Below, piece by piece: positions 1 through 11,353 of a stretch of DNA of 64,000 nucleotides. Position 1 is the first letter of the stretch. Each line of letters opens with the position of its first letter. The position numbers and the translations under genes are program-made. Below the pieces are notes generated by a model. It searched no databases, was not told the origin of the DNA, and saw only the letters and a list, made by a program, of their open reading frames with translations. The stretch comes from Pseudoxanthomonas winnipegensis (GTDB lineage: Bacteria > Pseudomonadota > Gammaproteobacteria > Xanthomonadales > Xanthomonadaceae), in the NCBI RefSeq assembly GCF_004283755.1, contig NZ_SHMH01000004.1, positions 310,001 to 374,000 on the forward strand. Reading direction: 5' to 3'.

Positions 1-618
1 CAGCAGGGCGAGTTCATCGTCGTGCGCGAGCACGGCGCGCGGCTGCGCGTGAACCTGTTCGACTACCTGGATACCGGGCTGTTCCTGGACCACCGTCCGC
101 TGCGCGGACAGATGGCCGCCCAGGCGCGCGGCCGGCGCTTCCTCAACCTCTTCAGCTATACCGGCGTGGCCAGCGTGGAGGCGGCGGTGGCCGGCGCCAG
201 CAGCAGCACCAGCGTCGACCTGTCGGCGACCTACCTGGAGTGGTGCGCCGAGAACCTGCGCGAGAACGGTCTGGGCGGCGCCCGACACCAGCTGGTGCAG
301 GCCGACGTGCTGGCCTGGCTGGAGGCCGACCGCGGCCAGTACGACCTGATCTTCTGCGACCCGCCGACCTTCTCCAACTCCGCACGCGCCGAGGACTTTG
401 ACGTGCAGCGCGACCACGTGCGCCTGCTGCGCGCGGCGGTGGCGCGGCTGGCGCAGGGCGGGGTGCTGTACTTCTCCAACAACTTCCGCCGCTTCAGGCT
501 GGACGAGGCGGCGGTGGTGGAGTTCGCGGTGTGCGAGGAGATCAGCGCCAGCACCATCGGCCCGGACTTCGAGCGCAACGCCAGGATTCACCGCGCCTGG
601 CGCCTCACGTTGGCCTGA
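1..618 (+). CDS. rlmKL: 23S rRNA methyltransferase RlmKL, C-terminal part (5' truncated by window)
   Basis: The reading frame is open from base 1, so this is the last 205 residues of a longer protein. They form a Rossmann-fold SAM-dependent methyltransferase: [13 protein letters not shown] is the SAM-binding motif I region and FCDPPTFSN is the DPP(T/Y)FSN catalytic motif typical of RlmK (m7G2069) and RlmI-type enzymes. In gammaproteobacteria this half is fused behind the RlmL (m2G2445) domain in a protein of roughly 700 residues that modifies 23S rRNA before ribosome assembly. The RlmL half lies outside the window, so the fusion is inferred. A separate RlmI-like enzyme is the main alternative. 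Confidence 0.85.
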   Translation, partial: QQGEFIVVREHGARLRVNLFDYLDTGLFLDHRPLRGQMAAQARGRRFLNLFSYTGVASVEAAVAGASSSTSVDLSATYLEWCAENLRENGLGGARHQLVQADVLAWLEADRGQYDLIFCDPPTFSNSARAEDFDVQRDHVRLLRAAVARLAQGGVLYFSNNFRRFRLDEAAVVEFAVCEEISASTIGPDFERNARIHRAWRLTLA

Positions 619-633
619 TCGCCCGCCGGCCGG

Positions 634-1497
634 TCAGTGCGCGAACCTGCGCGCGCCGGCCACGCAGATCGCCGCGCCGGCCATGATCCACAGCATGCTC
701 GCGCGCACCGGCTCGTGCAGCAGGCCGGCGGCCAGCGCCAGGCCCAGGAACGGCTGCAGCAGCTGGATCTGGCCGACCGCGGCCACGCCGCCCTGGGCCA
801 GTCCGCGATACCAGAAGATGAAGCCGATCAGCATGCTGAAGAGCGACACGTAGCCCAGCCCCAGCCAGGCCGGCGGGGTGATCGACGCCAGGCTGTCCGG
901 ACGCGACAGCCAGGCCAGCGGCAGCATCAGCGGCAGCGCGAGGACCAAGGCCCAGCTGATCACCTGCCAGCCGCCGAGCCGGCGCGAGAGCCGCGCGCCT
1001 TCGGCATAGCCCAGGCCGCAGACCAGCACCGCCGCCAGCATCAGCAGGTCGCCGCGCAGCGAGGCCTGCAGCCCGCCCATGGCGGCGTAGCCGACCACCA
1101 GCGCGCTGCCCAGCAGCGAGAACGCCCAGAACGCCGGCCGCGGCCGGTCGCCACCGCGCAGCACGCCGAAGATCGCCGTGCACAGCGGCAGCAGGCCCAC
1201 GAACACGAGGGAATGGGCCGAGGTCACCTGCTGCAGCGCCAGCGCGGTCAGCAGCGGAAAGCCGACCACCACGCCCAGCGCCACCACCGCCAGGCTGGCC
1301 AGCTGCTGGCGCTGCGGCCGCGACTGGCGCAGCAGCATCAGCAGCGCCACGGCGAGCGCGGCGGCGATGCTGGCGCGCGCGCAGGTCAGGAATACCGGGG
1401 TGAAGCCGGCCACCGCGATCCGCGTGGCCGGCAGCGATCCGGCAAAGATCGCCACGCCGATCCCGCCGTTGATCCAGCCGCGCGTGCTGTCGTCCAT
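634..1497 (-). CDS. EamA/DMT-family transporter
   Basis: A 287-residue, very hydrophobic protein with about ten membrane segments and two repeated EamA halves: an N-terminal arginine-rich TRIAVAGFTPVFLTCAR region and a second half ending in a short basic tail. The family exports amino acids or other metabolites across the inner membrane. I start it at the ATG giving MDDSTRGW; a longer frame back to 1641 crosses the divergent regulator's start and shows no conservation. It is transcribed away from the MocR-type regulator at 1626 with about 130 bp between the start codons, so that regulator probably controls it. An imperfect pentamer repeat lies just upstream of its start. The substrate cannot be told from the sequence. 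Confidence 0.85.
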   Translation of the reverse strand: MDDSTRGWINGGIGVAIFAGSLPATRIAVAGFTPVFLTCARASIAAALAVALLMLLRQSRPQRQQLASLAVVALGVVVGFPLLTALALQQVTSAHSLVFVGLLPLCTAIFGVLRGGDRPRPAFWAFSLLGSALVVGYAAMGGLQASLRGDLLMLAAVLVCGLGYAEGARLSRRLGGWQVISWALVLALPLMLPLAWLSRPDSLASITPPAWLGLGYVSLFSMLIGFIFWYRGLAQGGVAAVGQIQLLQPFLGLALAAGLLHEPVRASMLWIMAGAAICVAGARRFAH

Positions 1498-1500
1498 CGT

Positions 1501-1525
1501 CTCGTCTCGTCTTGTCTTGTCTTGG
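1501..1525. repeat. imperfect pentanucleotide tandem repeat, 5 units
   Basis: Five consecutive units of CTYGT (CTCGT twice, CTTGT twice, then CTTGG) lie directly upstream of the EamA transporter start, where its ribosome binding site should be. On the transporter's strand the units read ACAAG and ACGAG. Unit number could change leader spacing, but the units are imperfect, which normally limits slippage. Confidence 0.7.
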
Positions 1526-1625
1526 GGAGGGCGGGCCAGTAGGCCAGCGCCGCGCCGGGCGACCCAGACACAATCCAGTACGATCCGCGGGAACTGTTTT
1601 CCTTTTTGACCAGAACGGTTGGGAC

Positions 1626-3014
1626 ATGGCGCGGCAGGCAATCCGGATCGACCAGGTGATCGAGGCCGTCAGGCAGGGCATCGCCGCGCGCACCTATCCG
1701 CCCGGGGCGCGGCTGCCCTCGGTGCGCGAGCAGGCGCGCCGGCTCGGCGTGTCGGTGTCCACCGTGGTCGAGGCCTACGAGCGGCTGGCGGCCGAAGGCC
1801 TGGTGCAGCCACGCGCCGGCTCGGGTTTCTATGTGCAGGGGCCGGTCGCGCCGCTGGCGCTGTCGGGCCTGGGGCCGCGGCTGGATCGCCAGGTCGATCC
1901 GCTGTGGCTGTCGCGGCAATCGCTGGAGGCCGACCCGAGCGTGCTCAAGCCCGGCTGCGGCTGGCTGCCGCCGTCGTGGATGCCCGAGGCCAGCATGCGC
2001 CGCGCGCTGCGCCAGGTCGCGCGCGGCGACGCCGCCACGCTGTGCGACTACGGCAGCCCGCTCGGCCTGGCGGCGCTGCGCGTGCTGCTGGCGCGGCGCA
2101 TGGTCGGCGCCGGCATCGCCGCGCGCCCCGAGCAGGTGCTGCTGGTCGAGTCGGGCACTCAGGCGCTGGATCTGGTGTGCCGCTTCCTGCTGGAGCCGGG
2201 CGACACGGTGCTGGTCGACGACCCCTGCTATTTCAACTTCCACGCGCTGCTGCGCGCGCATCGCGTGCAGGTGGTGAGCGTGCCCTACACGCCGGAGGGG
2301 CCGGCGCTGGAGGCCTTCGCCGAGGTGCTGCGCACCCACGCGCCGCGGCTGTACATCACCAATTCCGGCCTGCATAACCCGACCGGCGCCACGCTCGCCC
2401 CGCGCATCGCGCACCAGGTGCTCAAGCTGGCCGAGCAGGCCGGGACGTGGATCGTGGAGGACGACATCTTCGCCGACTTCGAAACCACGCCGGCCGCGCG
2501 GCTGGCGGCGTTCGATGGCCTGGCGCGCGTGATCCACGTCGGCAGCTTCTCCAAGACGCTGTCGGCGTCGATGCGCTGCGGCTACATCGCCGCGCGCGCG
2601 GACTGGATCGACGACCTGGCCGACCTGCGGGTGGCGACCAGTTTCGGCGGCGGGCGGCTGGCCTCGGAGGTGCTGCTGGCCGCGCTCACCGATGGCGGCT
2701 ACCGGCGTCATATCGAGCGTCTGCGTCTGCGCCTGGCGGTCGAGCGGCGCCGGGTGATCGAACGGCTGGCGCCGCTGGGCATCGTGCCGTGGCATGTGCC
2801 GGACGCCGGGATGTTCCTCTGGTGCCGTTTGCCGCAGGGGCGGCTGGCCGCGCCGCTGGCCCAGCACGGCCTGGCCCATGGCGTGGTGCTGGCGCCGGGC
2901 AACGCCTTCAGCCCGGCCCAGCGCGCCGAGGACTGCATGCGCTTCAACGTGGCCCAGTGCGGCGCGCCGCGGATCTTCGAGGTGCTGGCCGCCGGTCTGG
3001 CCCGGCAAGACTGA
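1626..3014 (+). CDS. MocR/PdxR-type GntR-family transcriptional regulator with aminotransferase domain
   Basis: A 462-residue regulator. Residues about 7-72 are a GntR winged helix-turn-helix (LPSVREQARRLGVSVSTVVEAYERL, in two pieces around 30-54, then the GSGFYV wing). Residues about 110-460 are a fold-type I aminotransferase domain that normally senses PLP or an amino compound. The PLP-binding lysine is K310 in GSFSKT, and the NPTGATLAP motif is present. I use the ATG at 1626 because it begins immediately before the HTH domain; the frame stays open upstream without conservation. MocR proteins usually regulate a divergent neighbour, here the EamA transporter. The effector is unknown. Confidence 0.9.
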   Translation: MARQAIRIDQVIEAVRQGIAARTYPPGARLPSVREQARRLGVSVSTVVEAYERLAAEGLVQPRAGSGFYVQGPVAPLALSGLGPRLDRQVDPLWLSRQSLEADPSVLKPGCGWLPPSWMPEASMRRALRQVARGDAATLCDYGSPLGLAALRVLLARRMVGAGIAARPEQVLLVESGTQALDLVCRFLLEPGDTVLVDDPCYFNFHALLRAHRVQVVSVPYTPEGPALEAFAEVLRTHAPRLYITNSGLHNPTGATLAPRIAHQVLKLAEQAGTWIVEDDIFADFETTPAARLAAFDGLARVIHVGSFSKTLSASMRCGYIAARADWIDDLADLRVATSFGGGRLASEVLLAALTDGGYRRHIERLRLRLAVERRRVIERLAPLGIVPWHVPDAGMFLWCRLPQGRLAAPLAQHGLAHGVVLAPGNAFSPAQRAEDCMRFNVAQCGAPRIFEVLAAGLARQD

Positions 3015-3118
3015 GGCGGGGCGTGCGGAAAGCTGCATCCGGCTGACGCATCACTGCACGCGCGCAGGCGCGGCGTTGGGCCGCTATGGTGTGCGGCCCC
3101 CTCCGCTACGCCCGCCCG

Positions 3119-4390
3119 ATGCCCGCTCCCACCGCGCCGTTGCGCAACGATGCCAAGGTCCTGTCGCTGTCCGCGTTGGGCGGGGCGCTGGAGTTCTACG
3201 ACTTCGTGGTCTTCGTGTTCTTCGCCAAGACCCTGGGCGCGCTGTTCTTCCCGGCCGAGATGCCGGCCTGGCTGCAGCAGGTGCAGACCTTCGGCATCTT
3301 CGCCGCCGGCTATCTGGTGCGGCCGATCGGCGGGGTGATGATGGCGCACTTCGGCGATCGCATCGGGCGCAAGCGCTTGTTCGCCTTCAGCGTGTTCCTG
3401 ATGGCGCTGCCGACGCTGTGCATCGGCCTGCTGCCGACCTATGCGCAGGTCGGCATCGTCGCGCCGCTGCTGCTGCTGTTGCTGCGCCTGCTGCAGGGCC
3501 TGGCGATCGGCGGCGAGATGCCGGGGGCGTGGGTGTTCGTGGCCGAGCATGCGCCGGTGCGCAAGGTCGGCTTCGCCGTGGCCAGCCTGTCGGCCGGCAT
3601 CAATGTCGGCACCCTGATGGGCTCGCTGATGGCCTCGGCGATGGCGCATTGGTTCACCCCGGCGCAGCTGCTGGATCACGCCTGGCGCATCCCGTTCCTG
3701 ATCGGCGGCGTGTTCGGTTTCATCTCGGTGTGGCTGCGCCGCTGGCTGGACGAGACACCGGTGTTCGCGCAGATGCGCGCGCGCAAGGCGCTGGCCAGGC
3801 TGCCGATCCGCGACGTGCTGCGCGACCACCGCGGCGGCGTGCTGGTGTCGATGGGCGTGACCTGGGCCCTGACCGCCGGCATCGTGGTGGTGATCCTGAT
3901 GACGCCCACGCTGGTGCAGTCCTCGTTCGGCATCGCGCCGGCGCTGGCCAGCGAGGGCAATGTGCTGGCCGCGATCTGCCTGGTGATCGGCTGCGTGTGG
4001 AACGGCGTGCTGAGCGACCGCATCGGCCGCGCGCCGGCGCTGCTGGTGGCCTCGCTGGCGCTGCTGGTCGGCGTGTATCTGCTGTACTTCGATCTGGCCC
4101 GCGGCGGCGCGCACTTCCTGCCGCTGTACGCCTTCGCCGGCTTCACCGCTGGCGTGGCGGGCGTGACCCCGGCGATCATGGTGGCGTCGTTCCCGGCCTC
4201 GGTGCGCTACACCGGCCTGGCGCTGTCCTACAACCTGGCCTATGCCATCGCCGGTGCGGCGACGCCGCCGTTGATCGCCTACCTGGCCGCGCGCGTGGGC
4301 GCGCTGGCGCCGGCGCATTACGTGGCGCTGGTGGCCCTGGTCAACGTCGGCCTGGCGCTGTACCTGTGGAAGCGTCCGGCGGTCGAGTAA
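3119..4390 (+). CDS. MFS transporter, metabolite:H+ symporter (MHS/ProP-like) family, copy 1
   Basis: A 423-residue major facilitator protein with 12 predicted membrane segments. The N-terminal GGALEFYDFVVF (21-32) is the signature of the MHS branch (ProP, KgtP, citrate and shikimate carriers), and GDRIGRKR (79-86) is MFS motif A. It is followed after 66 bp by a paralogue of exactly the same length (4457-5728). I chose the ATG at 3119 because it aligns with the start of copy 2; an ATG 33 bp upstream exists. Members import organic acids, osmolytes or amino acids with protons; the substrate is not visible here. Confidence 0.88.
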   Translation: MPAPTAPLRNDAKVLSLSALGGALEFYDFVVFVFFAKTLGALFFPAEMPAWLQQVQTFGIFAAGYLVRPIGGVMMAHFGDRIGRKRLFAFSVFLMALPTLCIGLLPTYAQVGIVAPLLLLLLRLLQGLAIGGEMPGAWVFVAEHAPVRKVGFAVASLSAGINVGTLMGSLMASAMAHWFTPAQLLDHAWRIPFLIGGVFGFISVWLRRWLDETPVFAQMRARKALARLPIRDVLRDHRGGVLVSMGVTWALTAGIVVVILMTPTLVQSSFGIAPALASEGNVLAAICLVIGCVWNGVLSDRIGRAPALLVASLALLVGVYLLYFDLARGGAHFLPLYAFAGFTAGVAGVTPAIMVASFPASVRYTGLALSYNLAYAIAGAATPPLIAYLAARVGALAPAHYVALVALVNVGLALYLWKRPAVE

Positions 4391-4456
4391 GCCGCTTCGC
4401 GCATCCGGGCGGCGGGCCCGTTATCGTGTGCCGCCTTTCGCCCGAGCGTCCCTGCC

Positions 4457-5728
4457 ATGTCCACCGCCGCCGCGCCGCTGCGCAACGATGCCAAGGTCCT
4501 GTCGCTGTCCGCGCTCGGCGGGGCGCTGGAGTTCTACGACTTCGTGGTCTTCGTGTTCTTCGCCAAGACCCTGGGCGCGCTGTTCTTTCCGCCGGAGATG
4601 CCGGCGTGGCTGCAGCAGCTGCAGACCTTCGCGATCTTCGCCGCCGGCTACCTGGTGCGGCCGATCGGCGGCGTGCTGATGGCGCACTTCGGCGACCGCA
4701 TCGGGCGCAAGCGGCTGTTCGCCTTCAGCGTGTTCCTGATGGCGCTGCCGACGCTGTGCATCGGCCTGCTGCCGACCTATGCGCAGATCGGCATCGCCGC
4801 GCCGCTGCTGTTGCTGGTGATGCGCCTGACCCAGGGCCTGGCCATCGGCGGCGAGATGCCGGGGGCGTGGGTGTTCGTGGCCGAGCACGCGCCCGCCGGC
4901 AAGGTGGGCTTCGCGATCGGCACGCTGTCGGCGGGGCTGAGCCTGGGCCTGCTGCTCGGCGCGCTGGCCGCCTCGGCGATGGCGCACTGGTTCACCCCGG
5001 CGCAGCTGCTGGATTACGCCTGGCGCATTCCGTTCCTGATCGGCGGCGTGTTCGGCTTCGTCTCGGTGTGGCTGCGCCGCTGGCTGGACGAGACACCGGT
5101 GTTCGCGCAGATGCGCGCGCGCAAGGGGCTGGCCAAGCTGCCGATCCGCGACGTACTGCGCGAGCATCGCGGCGGTGTGCTGGTGTCGATGGGGGCGACC
5201 TGGGCGCTGACCGCGGCCATCGTGGTGGTGATCCTGATGACGCCGACGCTGGTGCAGTCCTCGTTCGGCATCTCGGCGGCGCGGGCCAGCGAAGGCAGCG
5301 TGCTGGCCTCGGTCTGCCTGATCGTCGGCTGCCTGTGGACCGGGTTGCTGTCGGACCGGATCGGCCGCGCGCCGGCGCTGGCGGTGTCCTCGCTGGCGTT
5401 GATGGTGGGCGTCTACCTGCTGTATCTCGACCTGGCCCACGGCGGGCGTTACTTCCTGCCGCTGTACGCGCTGGCCGGCTTCACCGCCGGTGTGTCCGGC
5501 GTCGCGCCAGGGGTGATGACCGCGGCCTTCCCCGCACCGGTGCGCTTCACCGGCCTCGCCCTGTCCTACAACCTGGCCTATGCCATCGCCGGGGCGGTGA
5601 CGCCGCCGCTGATCGCCTACCTGGCCGCGCGTGTGGGGGCGCTGGCGCCGGCGCACTACGTGGCGCTGGTGGCCCTGGTCAACGTCGGCCTGGCGCTGTA
5701 TCTGGGGAAGCGCCAGGTCGCGGTGTGA
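4457..5728 (+). CDS. MFS transporter, metabolite:H+ symporter (MHS/ProP-like) family, copy 2
   Basis: A 423-residue paralogue of the preceding gene with the same topology and motifs (GGALEFYDFVVF near 21, GDRIGRKR near 79). By hand count about 64 residues differ, so the two are roughly 85% identical, with no indels. The differences cluster around residues 155-185 and 280-310, in membrane segments likely to line the substrate path. The upstream regions also look alike (both carry a TATNGTGTGC-like stretch about 30 bp before the start), so the duplication probably included the promoter. The stop is 1 bp from the stop of the convergent DHA2 transporter, leaving no room for a terminator. Confidence 0.88.
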   Translation: MSTAAAPLRNDAKVLSLSALGGALEFYDFVVFVFFAKTLGALFFPPEMPAWLQQLQTFAIFAAGYLVRPIGGVLMAHFGDRIGRKRLFAFSVFLMALPTLCIGLLPTYAQIGIAAPLLLLVMRLTQGLAIGGEMPGAWVFVAEHAPAGKVGFAIGTLSAGLSLGLLLGALAASAMAHWFTPAQLLDYAWRIPFLIGGVFGFVSVWLRRWLDETPVFAQMRARKGLAKLPIRDVLREHRGGVLVSMGATWALTAAIVVVILMTPTLVQSSFGISAARASEGSVLASVCLIVGCLWTGLLSDRIGRAPALAVSSLALMVGVYLLYLDLAHGGRYFLPLYALAGFTAGVSGVAPGVMTAAFPAPVRFTGLALSYNLAYAIAGAVTPPLIAYLAARVGALAPAHYVALVALVNVGLALYLGKRQVAV

Positions 5729-5729
5729 G

Positions 5730-7181
5730 TCAGGCCGTCGCGCGGGCGCGATGCCCGGACAGCTCGGCGCCGACGTCGTGGCTGAACTTCAGATGCCACC
5801 AGGTCGAGGACAGCGAGATCAGCGTCACCAGCACGAAGGCCGCCGAGAAGTCGCCCAGCTGCGCGCTGCCATGGCCGCCGACGGCGATGGCGGTCTTCAG
5901 CGCCAGCGCACCCACGCACACGCCAACTGAGAGCATCAGCTGCTGCAGCGTGCTGTAGAGGCTGGAGGCGTGGCTCATGCGGCGCGTGGGCACCGCCTCG
6001 TAGGCCACCGTGTTGTAGGCGGCGAACTGGAAGGACATGAACGCCCCGCAGCCCACCAGCAGCACGAACATCAACCAGTCCGGCCAGCCCGGACGGAACA
6101 GCGCGCACACCGCATAGCCCAGGCTGGACAGCACGCCGTTGGCGAGCAGGCCGTTGCGATAGCCGACCCGGCGCAGCAGCATCGGGGTGCACAGGCGCAT
6201 CAGCAGCGCGCCCAGCGCGGTGGCCAGCACCAGCCGGCCGGCGTGCGCGGCGCTGTAGCCGAAGCCCAGCTGGAACAGCAGCGGCAGCAGGAACGGCTGC
6301 GCGCCCTGGGTGATGCGCATCAGCGAGCCGCCGATCACCGAGAGCCGGAACGAGTCGATCTTCAGCACGTCCAGGTCCAGCAGCGGCGCGTCCGCGCGCC
6401 GCGCGTGCCACAGGTAGCCGGCCGCCGCCGAGGCGCTGACCGCCATCAGCGCCAGGCCGGTGATCAGGTTCCCCGGCTGGCCCACGCTTTCCAGGCCGAA
6501 CAGGCCGCAGCCCAGGCACAGCCCGCACAGCACGAAGCCCGGCAGGTCGAACGGCCGGGGTTCGTCGGCCGCCTCGATGTAAGGGATCACCGCGCGCACC
6601 AGCACGAAGCCCAGGATCCCGATCGGCACGTTGATGTAGAAGATCCAATGCCAGCTGGCGTGCGTCACCAGCAGGCCGCCCAGCGGCGGCCCCAGCAAGG
6701 GCCCCAGGAAGGCCGGCACCAGCGTCCAGGACATGGCCGAGACCAGATGCCTGCGCTCGACCGTGCGCAGCAGGATCAGCCGGCCGAGCGGGGCCATCAT
6801 CGACCCGCCCGCGCCCTGCAGCAGGCGCGCGGCCACCATGGTCGGCACGCTGGTGGCCAGCGAGCACAGCACCGAGCCGGCGACGAACACCACGATCGAG
6901 GCGCTGAACACCCGCCGCGCGCCGAAGCGGTCGGCCATCGCGCCCGAAGCGGGGATGCCGATCGCCAGCGCCAGCAGGTAGCTGGTCATGGCGATGCTCA
7001 TCGCCGGGGCGCTGGCGCCGAAGTCGCGCGCCATCGCCGGCAGCGCGGTGGCCAGCACGGTGGCGTCCAGCTGCTCCATGAAGATGGCGCAGGCCAGGAT
7101 CAGCGAGATGACCCGGTAGTCGGGCGTCTTGCGGGGCGGGCGCGCCGGCGCGGGCGGCCGGGCCTGGGAAGCAGCAGTCAC
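5730..7181 (-). CDS. DHA2-family MFS multidrug exporter
   Basis: A 483-residue protein with about 14 membrane segments. Hallmarks of the EmrB/QacA group are MEQLDATVLATALPAMA in the first segment (motif D1), GAMADRFGARRVF (motif A), RLLQGAGGSMMAP (motif B) and PAFLGPLLGPPLGGLL (motif C, antiporter type). Such proteins expel hydrophobic drugs using the proton gradient. No membrane-fusion partner gene (emrA-like) is nearby, so it either works alone or shares a partner encoded elsewhere. It converges on the MHS transporter pair and has about 250 bp of free sequence upstream. Confidence 0.88.
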   Translation of the reverse strand: MTAASQARPPAPARPPRKTPDYRVISLILACAIFMEQLDATVLATALPAMARDFGASAPAMSIAMTSYLLALAIGIPASGAMADRFGARRVFSASIVVFVAGSVLCSLATSVPTMVAARLLQGAGGSMMAPLGRLILLRTVERRHLVSAMSWTLVPAFLGPLLGPPLGGLLVTHASWHWIFYINVPIGILGFVLVRAVIPYIEAADEPRPFDLPGFVLCGLCLGCGLFGLESVGQPGNLITGLALMAVSASAAAGYLWHARRADAPLLDLDVLKIDSFRLSVIGGSLMRITQGAQPFLLPLLFQLGFGYSAAHAGRLVLATALGALLMRLCTPMLLRRVGYRNGLLANGVLSSLGYAVCALFRPGWPDWLMFVLLVGCGAFMSFQFAAYNTVAYEAVPTRRMSHASSLYSTLQQLMLSVGVCVGALALKTAIAVGGHGSAQLGDFSAAFVLVTLISLSSTWWHLKFSHDVGAELSGHRARATA

Positions 7182-7433
7182 AGCGATCGGGTCCTGACCG
7201 ACGCGGCCTCACGGTCCCGGCAGGCGAGCCTGGCGGCGGTGAACACGCGTCGAAGGGCCGGTGCGCGCGGGAGTTGCGCACCGCAACACGCGGATTATTC
7301 GCCTGTGGTGGAGGCCGGACAACCGGCGCGGGGCGCAGCCTCCCGCGAGGTGGGACACAAGCGGCGGGCCTCGACCGGGGCCGGGGCGAGATTCACGGGC
7401 GATCGCAGCGTCGGCCGCTGCGATGCGGGGTGA

Positions 7434-7706
7434 TTAGTTGTAGATCTCCTGGATATCAGTCACCCGGCCATCCTTGAAGATGATCTGGATGGTCTTCTGC
7501 GACTGGTCGTACTCCCAGCGCTCGCCGATATTGGCGCTGTACTCGTTCTGCAGCGGAATCACGCGGTCGGGCTTGCCGGCCACCTGGGTCACCTTGCCGG
7601 CGCTGTCGCCGGTGCTGACCAGCTTGTTGCCGAAACGCACGCTGCCGGCCGCCAGCGCCGTGCCGGCCAGCAGGCAGAGGGTCAGGCTCAACAGGATCCT
7701 TTTGAT
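7434..7706 (-). CDS. small secreted DUF2845-like protein, apparent AUC start
   Basis: A protein of about 90 residues with a clear signal peptide (KRILLSLTLCLLAGTALAA) and a mature domain VRFGNKLVSTGDSAGKV...GKPDRV resembling DUF2845 proteins, which are periplasmic and of unknown function. There is no ATG, GTG or TTG where the signal peptide must begin. The codon at 7704-7706 is ATC, preceded by a good Shine-Dalgarno sequence GAAGGA seven bases upstream. The only upstream start in frame is a GTG at 7775, which would put 23 polar residues before the signal peptide. I therefore mark the AUC as the start, with the 7775 GTG as the alternative. Confidence 0.6.
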   Translation of the reverse strand: MKRILLSLTLCLLAGTALAAGSVRFGNKLVSTGDSAGKVTQVAGKPDRVIPLQNEYSANIGERWEYDQSQKTIQIIFKDGRVTDIQEIYN

Positions 7707-7775
7707 CGGGCTTTCCTTCGTATCAGGGGTGATTGCGAGCCCGCGGACTGTGCCACAAGCCGCCGAGCGGGGCAC

Positions 7776-8413
7776 GGGCGGATGGTTTGGTCTGGGTGTC
7801 CACTGTCATTGCTCAGCTTTCTGAATCCGACTTCTCAGTTTGAATCGATTACCCCCGGACTGCGAAGCATCCCGCAGCGTTCTATTGCCTGCGAAAAGGT
7901 TTCTTCTGCGGCTTGAGTGGGCGCAAGGCAGAAGCGCGTCGGCCTCGAAAGGGGCAGCGGTCCGGCGGGCGGCGGCCGCTTTTCCCTCAATCAGGGCATC
8001 CTGCCCTGATTCGGGCGCTCGGCATCCTGCCTCGCTGGGCGCGGCCCCCGCCCGCCGGCCCGCTGCCTCGCGCGTCACGTCGCAGGACTTCGGTTTGCGG
8101 GATCCTGCTTGCCTCTCTTTTGCGCACAACGCGATCAGTGACTACATGCATCGACGTGAGGCCCCCTCCCTTGCGCGCAGCGCAGGGGAGGGGTCGGGGC
8201 TTTCCCGGGCAAGCCACCGAAGCGAAAAGCAAAAGCACCCCACCCCGGCCCTCCCCTTCGCCTGCGGCGAAAGGGAGGGGGCAGAGCGCTCACCCAACGC
8301 CTTTGGATCGAAAGAAATCCTGTGCTTTTCGATCGCACGGCCTCGCCCCGGCAGGGCGTGACACAGCGCGGGCCAGGCTGGTGCACGGGTGCGCATAGTC
8401 CTCGCGGAATCCC
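7776..8413. other. gene-free stretch containing a repeat pair
   Basis: About 640 bp with no convincing gene. Several long open frames exist on both strands, as expected at this GC content; the best (7840-8361) has no recognisable domain and runs through the palindromic repeats. The only structure I see is the inverted repeat pair at 8162-8282 and the degenerate palindrome that begins at 8414. Confidence 0.6.
8162..8282. repeat. pair of CCCTCCC-type palindromic repeats (family D)
   Basis: Two palindromes with CCCTCCC/GGGAGGG arms, at 8162-8193 and 8249-8282, are separated by about 55 bp. The same type occurs at 21090-21283 and, in degenerate form, at 36711-36748. Each can fold into a hairpin whose loop core varies (GCGCGCAGCGC, CGCCTGCGGCG). 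Confidence 0.75.
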
Positions 8414-8457
8414 GTGGGAGCCGCCATGGCCGAAAAAGCCACAAGGGCGGTTCCCAC
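8414..8457. repeat. degenerate GTGGGAGCCGCC palindrome (family A)
   Basis: This 44-bp element starts GTGGGAGCCGCCATGGCC and ends with the inverted arm GGCGGTTCCCAC. It is a shortened relative of the 63-68 bp elements at 31846, 40166 and 54263. Confidence 0.7.
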
Positions 8458-8610
8458 CAGAAGCATTAGGCGCGGTCGATCTTTCCCATCCAAGCGCCGG
8501 CTATCAGGGGAAACCGAGCCGAGAAGCTGCACCTGGCCGGGTCGAGGCTGGTGGGCGAAGTCCGCTCACCAAAGCCGCACTCATCGATATCCGCAGTTCG
8601 GCAAAGCGCC

Positions 8611-8642
8611 CAAAAAGAAACCGCCGCAGTTTCCTGCGGCGG
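8611..8642 (-). terminator. rho-independent terminator of the M1 aminopeptidase gene
   Basis: On the minus strand a perfect 9-bp stem CCGCCGCAG/CTGCGGCGG with a 4-base loop is followed by a U-rich run (TTTCTTTTT). It lies about 30 bp past the aminopeptidase stop codon. Confidence 0.85.
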
Positions 8643-8671
8643 CGTTCAGGTGCTGCAGCCCGCGCTGGCGC

Positions 8672-11353
<2,682 letters not shown>

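Noticed and set aside
2794-5958. A 1054-codon open frame on the plus strand across both MHS transporters
   Set aside because: It runs in a shifted frame over two genes with clear protein signatures, and its product is arginine/alanine-rich without domains, as expected of a shadow frame at this GC content.
7840-8361. A 173-codon frame in the gene-free stretch
   Set aside because: It passes through the palindromic repeats, has no ribosome binding site and no recognisable domain. A frame of this length is expected by chance here.
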